Origin: Suilimivivens sp045586385
GTDB taxonomy: Bacteria > Bacillota > Clostridia > Lachnospirales > Lachnospiraceae
Direction of reading: 5' to 3'
Length of the DNA: 17,646 nt
NCBI GenBank assembly: GCA_045586385.1
Contig: JAZNAE010000034.1
Span: forward strand, 1 to 17,646
Of the stretch, positions 1-6,461 are shown piece by piece; position 1 is the stretch's first letter; the number at the start of each line of letters is the position of its first letter. A program made the translations under genes and the position numbers. The notes beneath the pieces are model-generated. The model worked only from the letters and a program-made list of their open reading frames with translations. It searched no databases and had not been told where the DNA came from.

Positions 1-1
1 G

Positions 2-262
2 ACGGCGATAATGAAGAACAGATGTTGTGATAATTGCAGGATATATGACTGGGGGCATTTTATGATGTTCACGCCCATGCTGTTTATCAAGAACTTTTTC
101 AGTTGGAGTTTGTTTTTTACTTCCATTGTGGTGCTTATTAAATGGGAGATTACATATGCCAAGCATCCCGAACGTTTTTACAGCGGAGCTAATAAAAGGC
201 TGCAATGCGCTAACTGTAACGACAAAATATGTCAATTTAAAAATGCGATAAAGAAGAACTAA
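2..262 (+). CDS. 3' end of a Cys-rich membrane protein, function unknown (5' partial)
   Basis: The frame is open to the window edge. The first ATG (position 11) has no Shine-Dalgarno sequence before it, so the gene probably begins upstream and only the C-terminal part is present. Counting from that ATG, the visible 83 residues hold a Cys cluster (CCDNC, residues 5-9), a hydrophobic stretch at about residues 16-44 that could form one or two membrane helices, and a second Cys cluster (C66, C69, C74) near the C-terminus, followed by a short basic tail. Two Cys clusters flanking a membrane segment suggest metal or Fe-S binding close to the membrane; this is inference. I do not recognise the family with confidence and assign no function. 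The stop codon is at 260-262, and a terminator-like hairpin follows about 80 bp later. Confidence 0.6.
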   Translation, partial: TAIMKNRCCDNCRIYDWGHFMMFTPMLFIKNFFSWSLFFTSIVVLIKWEITYAKHPERFYSGANKRLQCANCNDKICQFKNAIKKN

Positions 263-343
263 AGTTATGCAACTTTCCACCGATATATATGGTGTAGGAA
301 TCGCCATAAGGCGATACTCAGGAAGATGTTTGTATAACCACGG

Positions 344-392
344 ATGGTATGTAGAAAACGTGAAGAAGGTTTTTTACATACCATTTTTGTTT
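344..392 (+). terminator. Rho-independent terminator or attenuator hairpin
   Basis: A 16-bp inverted repeat (344-359 with 369-384, one G-T wobble) encloses a 9-nt loop and runs into a T-rich tail (384-392). It could end the upstream partial gene or attenuate transcription into the gene at 487. The tail bases 389-397 are also perfectly complementary to 425-433, so a competing pairing is possible. Confidence 0.65.
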
Positions 393-486
393 ACTTCATA
401 ATGACAGGGGCGCCACGGAATTGGGAAGTAAACCGATTTGATGAGTGTGGTAATACAGAACAAATATTATTATAAGGAGGCATACG

Positions 487-1644
487 TTGAGAATTGATTC
501 CAGTAACATAGGAATGGAATCCGAACGTAGTTACTCAGCGACAGCAACCAGAGTGACAAAAATAACCATAACAAACAGCAGGCAAAAATTGGAGGACGGA
601 ACTGACAGCCTGTTTGGAAATTTGTTGGGAACAGGGGAGGAAGAGGCTTCGTTGTCCCAGGAAGAAACATTAAATACAAGTAAGGAGGAAACTCCGGAAG
701 ATTTTCTGTCTAAAACCATAGAAGAAATGCGTGCAAAAGTGAATGCATTCCGGATGGGAAAGATAGAAAATATGGACGCAGAGGAAACAGGGAGGGCACT
801 TAAGACAATTAAACAGCAATGTCTGGATTATCTCATGGCGCTTTTGTTTCCGGACAGAAAGGGAAAAAGTCTTTTTGATTTTGAAGAAAGCAGTAAAGCG
901 GAAGGCGGATTATCCGGACAATCCACGCAGGATGCAATACTTTCTCTCGCAGGCGCAAATGTGAGAACATTTACCTATAGCAATCAGTATTATTACGAAG
1001 AAACGGAAACCACCTCGTTTTCGACACAGGGAACCGTGAAATGTGCGGACGGAAGGGAAATTAATTTCAATTTAAATTTGAATATGAGCCGCAGTTTCAA
1101 AGAATACTATGAAGAAAATTATGAGATGATAGAAGTGTCCATGTGCGATCCGCTCGTCATTAATTTAAATGGAAACATTGCAGATCTTTCCGATCAGACA
1201 TTCTTCTTCGATATCGACGCAGATGGAGTCGAAGATGAAATCAGCAGACTTGCAGAAGGCAGTGGGTATCTGGCACTGGATAAAAATGGTGACGGAACCA
1301 TTAATGACGGAAGCGAACTTTTCGGAACAACTTCGGGAGACGGTTTTGCGGATCTGGCCGGGTATGATGAGGATGGAAACGGATTTATTGACGAAGGAGA
1401 TCCGATTTTCTACAAGTTAAAAATTTGGACCATGGACGAAAACGGAAAGGAGAAGCTGGTATCCCTTGCAGAAGCAGGTGTGGGAGCGATTGGTCTTCAA
1501 AATGTGGCCACTGATTTTGCGCTGACAAATGATGCAAATGAGAGAAAAGGAATGATACGTAGGAGCGGATTTTTTCTTTACGAAAACGGCACGGCAGGAA
1601 GTGTGCAGCATGTGGATGTCGCCAGATATAATCAGGCGGGATAA
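487..1644 (+). CDS. EF-hand-like calcium-binding protein of unknown function
   Basis: 385 residues. The start is TTG at 487, set by a strong SD (AAGGAGG, 474-480) six bases upstream; no ATG near the N-terminus has an SD. The N-terminal half is polar and acidic with a probable helical stretch at about 70-120. The C-terminal third carries three Asp-rich loops: DIDADG (242-247), DKNGDG (265-270) and a canonical 12-residue loop starting DEDGNG (294-305). A GSELFG motif lies between the second and third loops. This loop arrangement recurs in calcium-binding domains of secreted or surface proteins in many bacteria, so Ca2+ binding is likely. No signal peptide, membrane segment or anchor is visible, so the route to any extracellular site is unclear. 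It appears monocistronic: spoIID follows after 61 bp with its own promoter. The biological role is unknown. Confidence 0.85.
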   Translation: MRIDSSNIGMESERSYSATATRVTKITITNSRQKLEDGTDSLFGNLLGTGEEEASLSQEETLNTSKEETPEDFLSKTIEEMRAKVNAFRMGKIENMDAEETGRALKTIKQQCLDYLMALLFPDRKGKSLFDFEESSKAEGGLSGQSTQDAILSLAGANVRTFTYSNQYYYEETETTSFSTQGTVKCADGREINFNLNLNMSRSFKEYYEENYEMIEVSMCDPLVINLNGNIADLSDQTFFFDIDADGVEDEISRLAEGSGYLALDKNGDGTINDGSELFGTTSGDGFADLAGYDEDGNGFIDEGDPIFYKLKIWTMDENGKEKLVSLAEAGVGAIGLQNVATDFALTNDANERKGMIRRSGFFLYENGTAGSVQHVDVARYNQAG

Positions 1645-1660
1645 TACATATGTAATTTAT

Positions 1661-1690
1661 ACATAAAAAGAAAGCACCTCTACATACAAT
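1661..1690 (+). promoter_or_regulatory. Probable sigma-E promoter of spoIID
   Basis: The -10 element CATACAAT (1683-1690) matches the remembered sigma-E -10 consensus CATACAnT at every position. A partial -35 (ATA at 1663-1665 within 1661-1667) lies 15 bp upstream. spoIID is a sigma-E gene in B. subtilis, so the match fits the gene. The predicted transcript would begin near 1697, only about nine bases before the start codon. Confidence 0.65.
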
Positions 1691-1701
1691 AGAGAGAGGT
1701 G
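1675..1701 (+). promoter_or_regulatory. Hairpin covering the spoIID ribosome binding site
   Basis: CACCTCT (1675-1681) pairs perfectly with AGAGGTG (1695-1701), enclosing a 13-nt loop. The right arm is the SD of spoIID, so a transcript reading through from upstream would have its SD paired. A transcript started at the predicted sigma-E site would lack the left arm and keep the SD free. Confidence 0.5.
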
Positions 1702-1705
1702 TGTT

Positions 1706-2689
1706 ATGAAAAAACTTAGAGTCTTTCAAAATGTCTATCAAAGAGGAACCGTACAGGGGTTTTCATGGAAAAATCTCGGTACGGTTCTTTTGGTGCTGCT
1801 TTTCTTGCCGTATATTATTGCATCTGTTTCAGGAAAATTATTAAAAGCGGAAATAGCGGTAAATGCAGCCACTGAAAATCAATTAACGGAAGGGGATATT
1901 ATTGTTAGGAATCAGACAAATCTGGGGGTAGAGGATATTCCCTTTGAATTATATGTGGCGGACAAACTGGCACGGACCATGGAAGAGACATATCACAAGG
2001 AGGCGCTAAAAGCACAAGCAATTTTAATACGGACAAATCTTCGCCAAAGTCAGGAAAAGACAATTTACGTAAATGATTTACAATATGGAAAAAGCGATAT
2101 AACGATAAAACATTATGAGGCAGTTGCGGAAACAAAGGGCCTCATCTTGCAGTATGAAAATAAACCTATTTATGGAGCTTATTTTAAAAGTAGCAACGGG
2201 GTTACGAGAAATGCAAATGCGGTGTTTGGAGAAAAACAGTATCCGTATCTGATCAGTGTACCTTGCAGCCTTGATTATCTGGCAGACGACTATCATTCAA
2301 TTGCCACATACGGCAAGGATAGATTTGAAAGAATGTGGGAGTTGATATCAAAAGTACCATCTGGGGAGATAGATGCACAGCAACAGGAAAAAAAGGTATC
2401 GGAGGACGGAGCCGGATATATCTACGACGACGCAGGTTATGTAATTTATTTTTGTTACAAGGATGAATGGGCCAAGGGCGAAGAGGTACGATATATGTTT
2501 GAACTTTCGTCAGCCGCATTTACGGTTAAGGAAGAAAAGGGCAGCATGGTTTTTGCTGTAAAGGGAAAAGGACATGGAATGGGCATGAGTCAGTATGGTG
2601 CCAATGAAATGGCAAAGGAAGGGGACAATTTTTTTCAAATATTAAATTATTTTTTTGCAGATGTGACCTTTGCAAAATTGGAAGCATAA
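1706..2689 (+). CDS. spoIID: Stage II sporulation protein D (SpoIID) homologue
   Basis: 327 residues with an N-terminal membrane anchor at about 24-42 and an extracytoplasmic SpoIID domain. Family landmarks are the YVADKL...EALKAQA block (83-105), the TKG segment (143-145), the KSSNGVT block (161-167) and the C-terminal GHGMGMSQYGAN motif (289-300). SpoIID is the peptidoglycan lytic transglycosylase of the mother-cell DMP complex that drives forespore engulfment. In the block where other family members read AAEM, containing the catalytic Glu (Glu88 in B. subtilis), this protein reads ARTM, with Thr91 at the Glu position (codon ACC, 1976-1978). The enzyme may therefore be inactive or use another residue. 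The start is ATG 1706 with the SD AGAGGTG just upstream. Sigma-E-type promoter before it; spoIIQ follows after 80 bp, a pairing also seen in B. subtilis. Confidence 0.92.
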   Translation: MKKLRVFQNVYQRGTVQGFSWKNLGTVLLVLLFLPYIIASVSGKLLKAEIAVNAATENQLTEGDIIVRNQTNLGVEDIPFELYVADKLARTMEETYHKEALKAQAILIRTNLRQSQEKTIYVNDLQYGKSDITIKHYEAVAETKGLILQYENKPIYGAYFKSSNGVTRNANAVFGEKQYPYLISVPCSLDYLADDYHSIATYGKDRFERMWELISKVPSGEIDAQQQEKKVSEDGAGYIYDDAGYVIYFCYKDEWAKGEEVRYMFELSSAAFTVKEEKGSMVFAVKGKGHGMGMSQYGANEMAKEGDNFFQILNYFFADVTFAKLEA

Positions 2690-2690
2690 T

Positions 2691-2720
2691 GAATAAATCG
2701 GAAAAATGAGGGCAAAACTA
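2691..2720 (+). promoter_or_regulatory. Probable sigma-F promoter of spoIIQ
   Basis: The -10 GGCAAAACTA (2711-2720) fits the remembered sigma-F pattern GGnnAnAnTw throughout. The -35 GAATA (2691-2695) matches four of five positions of GyATA, with a 15-bp spacer. spoIIQ is the classic sigma-F target in B. subtilis. The promoter starts two bases after the spoIID stop codon, and no terminator separates the genes. Confidence 0.65.
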
Positions 2721-2769
2721 TCCATATAAAATCGGATGAAGCGTTGAAACAGCGTAGAAAGAGGTAAAA

Positions 2770-3627
2770 ATGAGAAAAAAAGTAAGAAGAAAAACCTTCT
2801 CAAAAGAACGCATTGTCATGGTAGCTTCCTCGGTGCTGGTACTTAGTGCCCTTACTGCAACCGGTTTATGGATGGGAAGTAACGAGGATACCGATGACGG
2901 TGGATATGTAGTAGATTTAACATCAATTGAAAGCAAAGAGGCAGAACAAAATGCAGCAGGTCAGCAATTACAGGTTGCCGGTGATACTGTGAGAAATGCA
3001 GTACCTTCCGATGATTTAGATTATGACCCTTATTTTCAGGAAACAAATTCTGCAAAGGTAGAAAATCCCGATTTGTCCCAAAGCGAAAGTATGTCTGCAG
3101 AAGCAGAGGTGGCATCGGAGAAAATAACCGAAGAAGCAGTGACAGAAGAGACTGTTTTGGCGGAGGAGGAAGATGCGCCGGCATTGTCTACAGCGATGCT
3201 TCCGACTTTGAATTATAAAGAGGGAGATGCTTTGGTATGGCCGGTTGTGGGAAATGTATTAATCAATTACAGCATGGATAAAACAATTTATTTTCCAACA
3301 TTAGATCAATATAAATATAATCCGGCCATTGTAATACAAGCCAACGAAGGAGATATGATTACAGCAGCGGCAGCAGGGAAAGTAACGTCCGTATTTCAGG
3401 ATGCCCAAATCGGAACCGCTGTTACCATGGATATTGGAAACGGCTATGAAGTGACGTATGGACAGCTTGCAAGTGTGCTTGTGTCGGAGGGCAGTTATGT
3501 TTCTGCAGGTGATATGATTGCACAGGTGGCAGCACCTACCAGATATTACAGTGTGGAAGGTACGAATGTATACTTTATGCTGACAAAAGACGGAGAACCT
3601 ATAAATCCTATGTCATGTTTAAATTGA
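2770..3627 (+). CDS. spoIIQ: SpoIIQ-like forespore engulfment protein with degenerate LytM/M23 domain
   Basis: 285 residues: a basic N-terminus, one membrane segment (about 15-35), a long acidic low-complexity linker (about 38-140) and a C-terminal M23/LytM fold (about 155-282). In B. subtilis and Clostridioides difficile, SpoIIQ sits in the forespore membrane and joins SpoIIIAH across the intermembrane space, which supports engulfment and the feeding-tube channel. The M23 metal ligands are all replaced here: the HxxxD pair aligns with Asn184 and Val188, the middle His with Gln232, and the HxH pair with Asn266 and Tyr268. It should therefore bind no catalytic zinc and act structurally. The start is ATG 2770 with SD GAGG just upstream. 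Position after spoIID and the sigma-F-like promoter support the name. A generic M23-like membrane protein is the alternative. Confidence 0.8.
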   Translation: MRKKVRRKTFSKERIVMVASSVLVLSALTATGLWMGSNEDTDDGGYVVDLTSIESKEAEQNAAGQQLQVAGDTVRNAVPSDDLDYDPYFQETNSAKVENPDLSQSESMSAEAEVASEKITEEAVTEETVLAEEEDAPALSTAMLPTLNYKEGDALVWPVVGNVLINYSMDKTIYFPTLDQYKYNPAIVIQANEGDMITAAAAGKVTSVFQDAQIGTAVTMDIGNGYEVTYGQLASVLVSEGSYVSAGDMIAQVAAPTRYYSVEGTNVYFMLTKDGEPINPMSCLN

Positions 3628-3645
3628 TCTTGGGAGGATGAAAAT

Positions 3646-4848
3646 ATGCTTTGTATCATGAACGGCAAAGTAGTGACCATGGAAGGTCCTGTTTGGGAAA
3701 AAGGATATGTCTGCATAGAAGAAGGGAAAATTAAGGAACTGGGGCCCATGGAAGAGGGAGCCCCTTTTCCTTATAAAGAAAGTGCAGATGTGCAGTTAAT
3801 TGACGCGGCTGGATGTATTGTAATGCCGGGACTTATCGAGGCACACTGTCATATGGGTATTACTGAGGAAAAAAAGGGAATGGAAGGGGATGACTGTAAT
3901 GAATGTGTGAATCCCATTACGCCTTATCTTCGGGCAATTGATGCAATCAATCCTATGGACGCGGCATTTGATGATGCACTCCGTGCAGGTATTACATCAG
4001 CTATGATTGGGCCGGGAAGTGCCAATGTAGTGGGCGGCACTTTTGCATTTGTAAAAACCCATGGGAGAAAAATAGATGATTTGACTGTAAAGAGTCCGGC
4101 TGCCATGAAAATAGCGTTTGGTGAAAATCCAAAGGTAAATTACAGCGGACAGGGGAAATCACCTTCTACCAGAATGGCTACGGCGGCCATGCTTAGGGAA
4201 GAACTTTTTAATGCCTCTATGTATTATGAAAAAGTAAAAAAAGGAATGGCACCTGAAGATAAAGATTTCAAATATGAATGTTGGTTGCCGGTGTTAAAGG
4301 GAGAGATTCCGTTGAAGGCACATGTACATCGGGCAGATGACATATTCACTGCAATCAGGATAGCAAAGGAATATGGACTTTCCATGACGCTTGATCATTG
4401 CAGCGAGGGACATTTGATTGCAGAAGAGGTAAAAGAAAGCGGCTTTCCGGCGATTGTAGGTCCGGATCTTGCAAGCCGTAATAAAATAGAAGTGCAAAAT
4501 ATGGCCTTTAAAACCGTGGGGATTTTGAATAAACATGGAGTGAAAACCGCAATTACGACAGACCATCCGGTTTCATTGATACAGTCGCTGCCTGTTTGTG
4601 CCGCTCTTGCCGTAAAAGCCGGTCTTCCGAAAGAGGAGGCGTTAAAGTCCATTACCATATATCCCGCACAAATCTGCAGAGTGGATGAAAGAGTAGGGAG
4701 CCTTAAAGAGGGAAAAGATGGCGACGTGGTCATTTTTGACGGTGATCCGCTGGAAATAAAAACGAAAGCGCTATGTACCTTGATAGATGGAGAGATTGTA
4801 TATAAACACGAATCCTTTGCTTTACCTAAAGACGGAAAACGGGTATAA
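3646..4848 (+). CDS. Metal-dependent amidohydrolase (imidazolonepropionase-like)
   Basis: 400 residues with the layout of the amidohydrolase superfamily: a small N-terminal beta-domain, a TIM barrel, and a C-terminal return to the beta-domain ending near DGEIVYK. Metal-site candidates are H67 and H69 (EAHCH), H226 and H228 (KAHVH), H251 (LDHCSEG) and D306 (TTDHP); the GENPK stretch at 159-163 is typical of the subgroup related to imidazolonepropionase. The substrate cannot be predicted; a cyclic amide, dipeptide-like or N-acyl compound is plausible. No signal peptide, so cytoplasmic. The start is ATG 3646 with SD GGGAGG (3632-3637) eight bases upstream; an ATG at 3658 is possible but lacks an SD. 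It begins 18 bp after spoIIQ with no terminator between, so forespore co-expression is possible. Confidence 0.88.
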   Translation: MLCIMNGKVVTMEGPVWEKGYVCIEEGKIKELGPMEEGAPFPYKESADVQLIDAAGCIVMPGLIEAHCHMGITEEKKGMEGDDCNECVNPITPYLRAIDAINPMDAAFDDALRAGITSAMIGPGSANVVGGTFAFVKTHGRKIDDLTVKSPAAMKIAFGENPKVNYSGQGKSPSTRMATAAMLREELFNASMYYEKVKKGMAPEDKDFKYECWLPVLKGEIPLKAHVHRADDIFTAIRIAKEYGLSMTLDHCSEGHLIAEEVKESGFPAIVGPDLASRNKIEVQNMAFKTVGILNKHGVKTAITTDHPVSLIQSLPVCAALAVKAGLPKEEALKSITIYPAQICRVDERVGSLKEGKDGDVVIFDGDPLEIKTKALCTLIDGEIVYKHESFALPKDGKRV

Positions 4849-4849
4849 T
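4821..4849 (+). promoter_or_regulatory. Sigma-A-type promoter for the GH9-like, ddl, murF run
   Basis: TTTACC (4821-4826, four of six matches to TTGACA), a 17-bp spacer and a perfect TATAAT (4844-4849). The TAA stop of the amidohydrolase (4846-4848) lies inside the -10 box. This would allow vegetative expression of the downstream wall genes independent of the sporulation promoter upstream. Confidence 0.6.
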
Positions 4850-4890
4850 ATAAAAGATATTGAGGTAGCAAAGTTTCGGGAGGCAGGATT

Positions 4891-6420
4891 TTGAAAAAAA
4901 CAGGAATTGCAATCGCGCTTCTTAGCATGTTGCTGATAGCAGGATGTGAAGAAGAAAATCCCGCAGAAAAGGTTAACAATCAGACAATTCCTGATTACAC
5001 CAGCATGGAAGAGGAACCGGTACTTACTTATGAGGTGCCGGTCAGTATTCCGGGCATACTGGTCAATCAGATCGGATATACAACCGGAAGCACAAAAGTG
5101 GCAATTTTTCACGGAGAAGAGATGCCTGATGTGTTTTATGTGGTAGAAGCGGAAACAGAAAAAACAGTATATACAGGTAGCTTAGAGGAAAGAAAAGCGA
5201 CGGGTGATGAGCGGATAAGTTATTGCTACGGTGATTTCAGTGAAGTAACCACAGACGGGACTTATTACATAGAAGCACCTATATTAGGAAGGACCTATGA
5301 GTTCAAAATAGGGGCTGAAGTTTACGCAGATTTGTTTACAGAGGCATGTAAGCAATATTATTATAACAGATGCGGCATGACACTTACGGAGAATTATGCG
5401 GGTGAAAATGCGCATAATGCCTGCCATACCGCAAAAGCAGTACTGCAGTCGGATACCTCGGTTGCGGTTGATGTAACAGGCGGATGGCATCAGGATGAAA
5501 AAGGGCAAAAGGATACGTTGGCAGCAGCAGAGACTATGTCAATGCTGCTACTTGCTTATGAATTGTATCCGGAAGCATTTTCGGACGATATAGGAATTCC
5601 GGAAAGTGGTAACGGCATTCCGGATATTTTGGATGAAATTAAGTACGAGGCAGACTGGCTTCTCAAAATGCAGGAACAGGAAACCGGAGCGGTTTATGAC
5701 GGAGTCAGTGTATACGCGAAAAGCGGTGATACCGCTTCAAAGGTTGCAAACATCTATGTAGAGCCTGCCACGCCACAGGCAGGGAAGGCGTTTGCCATGG
5801 CACTTGCAAAGTTCAGTTATTTATATCAGAATTACGATACAGCTTATGCGACAAACGCTCTTAAGGCGGCAGACAGGGCGTGGAAATATGTGGAATTAAA
5901 TAACAAAGAAAAGGTGATGGATGAATGGTCTTTTGCAGCTGCGACAGAATTGTACCGTGCCTCGGGGATGGCGTCTTATCACCAATACATTATACAATAT
6001 TTGCAAAGTGAAGATTACATAGAAAAATGGAATGAAACCATACTTTTGGGATATGTGACATATATTTCTACAAAGCACAGAGTGAATAGAAGTGATTGTG
6101 AAGTAATTATGAATTTGCTCATGACGAAAGCAGAAGATATTTCCTATGCGGCAAGAGAAGCTGTTTATCTGGCGGAGGGAGACGGATCACAGGATGATAA
6201 TCATCAGCTTCTTATGCAGATGATGTGCCTGTCTGTGGTAAACCGTATTATTTCCAACCATGAATATGAGACGATCATAGAAAATCATTTGCATTATTTT
6301 TTGGGAAGAAATGAGACAGCGCATAATCACATAGAAAGCAGTACCGGTATTATGAAGCAGTTTGAAGCAAACGGAAAGCTGGTGCTTATGTTGAGTGAAA
6401 TTACGGAAAACGGAAGATAA
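4891..6420 (+). CDS. GH9-like lipoprotein, probably catalytically inactive
   Basis: 509 residues. The N-terminus is a lipoprotein signal peptide with lipobox LIAGC and lipidated Cys19, so the protein should be anchored on the outer face of the membrane. Next come an Ig-like cellulase N-terminal domain (about 52-141, with LVNQIGY) and a GH9 barrel (about 143-509). GH9 landmarks include YYYNRCG (156-162), DVTGGWH (194-200), IPESGNGIPDILDE (236-249) and FLGRN (470-474). In active GH9 enzymes GGWH is followed by DAGD, holding the catalytic base; here it reads QDEK (201-204), so both Asp are gone. The C-terminal segment that carries the acid Glu is also missing: only 35 residues follow LGRN. A binding or scaffolding role is inferred. 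The start is TTG 4891 with SD GGGAGG (4878-4883). It lies 41 bp before ddl. Confidence 0.82.
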   Translation: MKKTGIAIALLSMLLIAGCEEENPAEKVNNQTIPDYTSMEEEPVLTYEVPVSIPGILVNQIGYTTGSTKVAIFHGEEMPDVFYVVEAETEKTVYTGSLEERKATGDERISYCYGDFSEVTTDGTYYIEAPILGRTYEFKIGAEVYADLFTEACKQYYYNRCGMTLTENYAGENAHNACHTAKAVLQSDTSVAVDVTGGWHQDEKGQKDTLAAAETMSMLLLAYELYPEAFSDDIGIPESGNGIPDILDEIKYEADWLLKMQEQETGAVYDGVSVYAKSGDTASKVANIYVEPATPQAGKAFAMALAKFSYLYQNYDTAYATNALKAADRAWKYVELNNKEKVMDEWSFAAATELYRASGMASYHQYIIQYLQSEDYIEKWNETILLGYVTYISTKHRVNRSDCEVIMNLLMTKAEDISYAAREAVYLAEGDGSQDDNHQLLMQMMCLSVVNRIISNHEYETIIENHLHYFLGRNETAHNHIESSTGIMKQFEANGKLVLMLSEITENGR

Positions 6421-6461
6421 TATAATCAAATAAATGATGATGTGAAGGAAGGAATCAAATT

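Noticed and set aside
261..392. Cyclic di-GMP or other known riboswitch before the gene at 487
   Set aside because: The conserved GEMM-I core bases are absent, and remembered consensus for T-box, fluoride, ydaO, preQ1 and glutamine classes also fails. It is left as an unassigned structured region.
429..455. Sigma-28 flagellar promoter before the EF-hand protein
   Set aside because: TAAA is present at 429-432, but the -10 at the right spacing matches GCCGATAA at only about three positions.
4395..4979. 194-codon minus-strand open frame over the amidohydrolase and GH9-like genes
   Set aside because: It lies antisense to a clear enzyme gene, overlaps two genes and a promoter, and its composition is that of a shadow frame.
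6421..6426. TATAAT just before ddl
   Set aside because: No acceptable -35 at 16-18 bp spacing, so it is not called a promoter.
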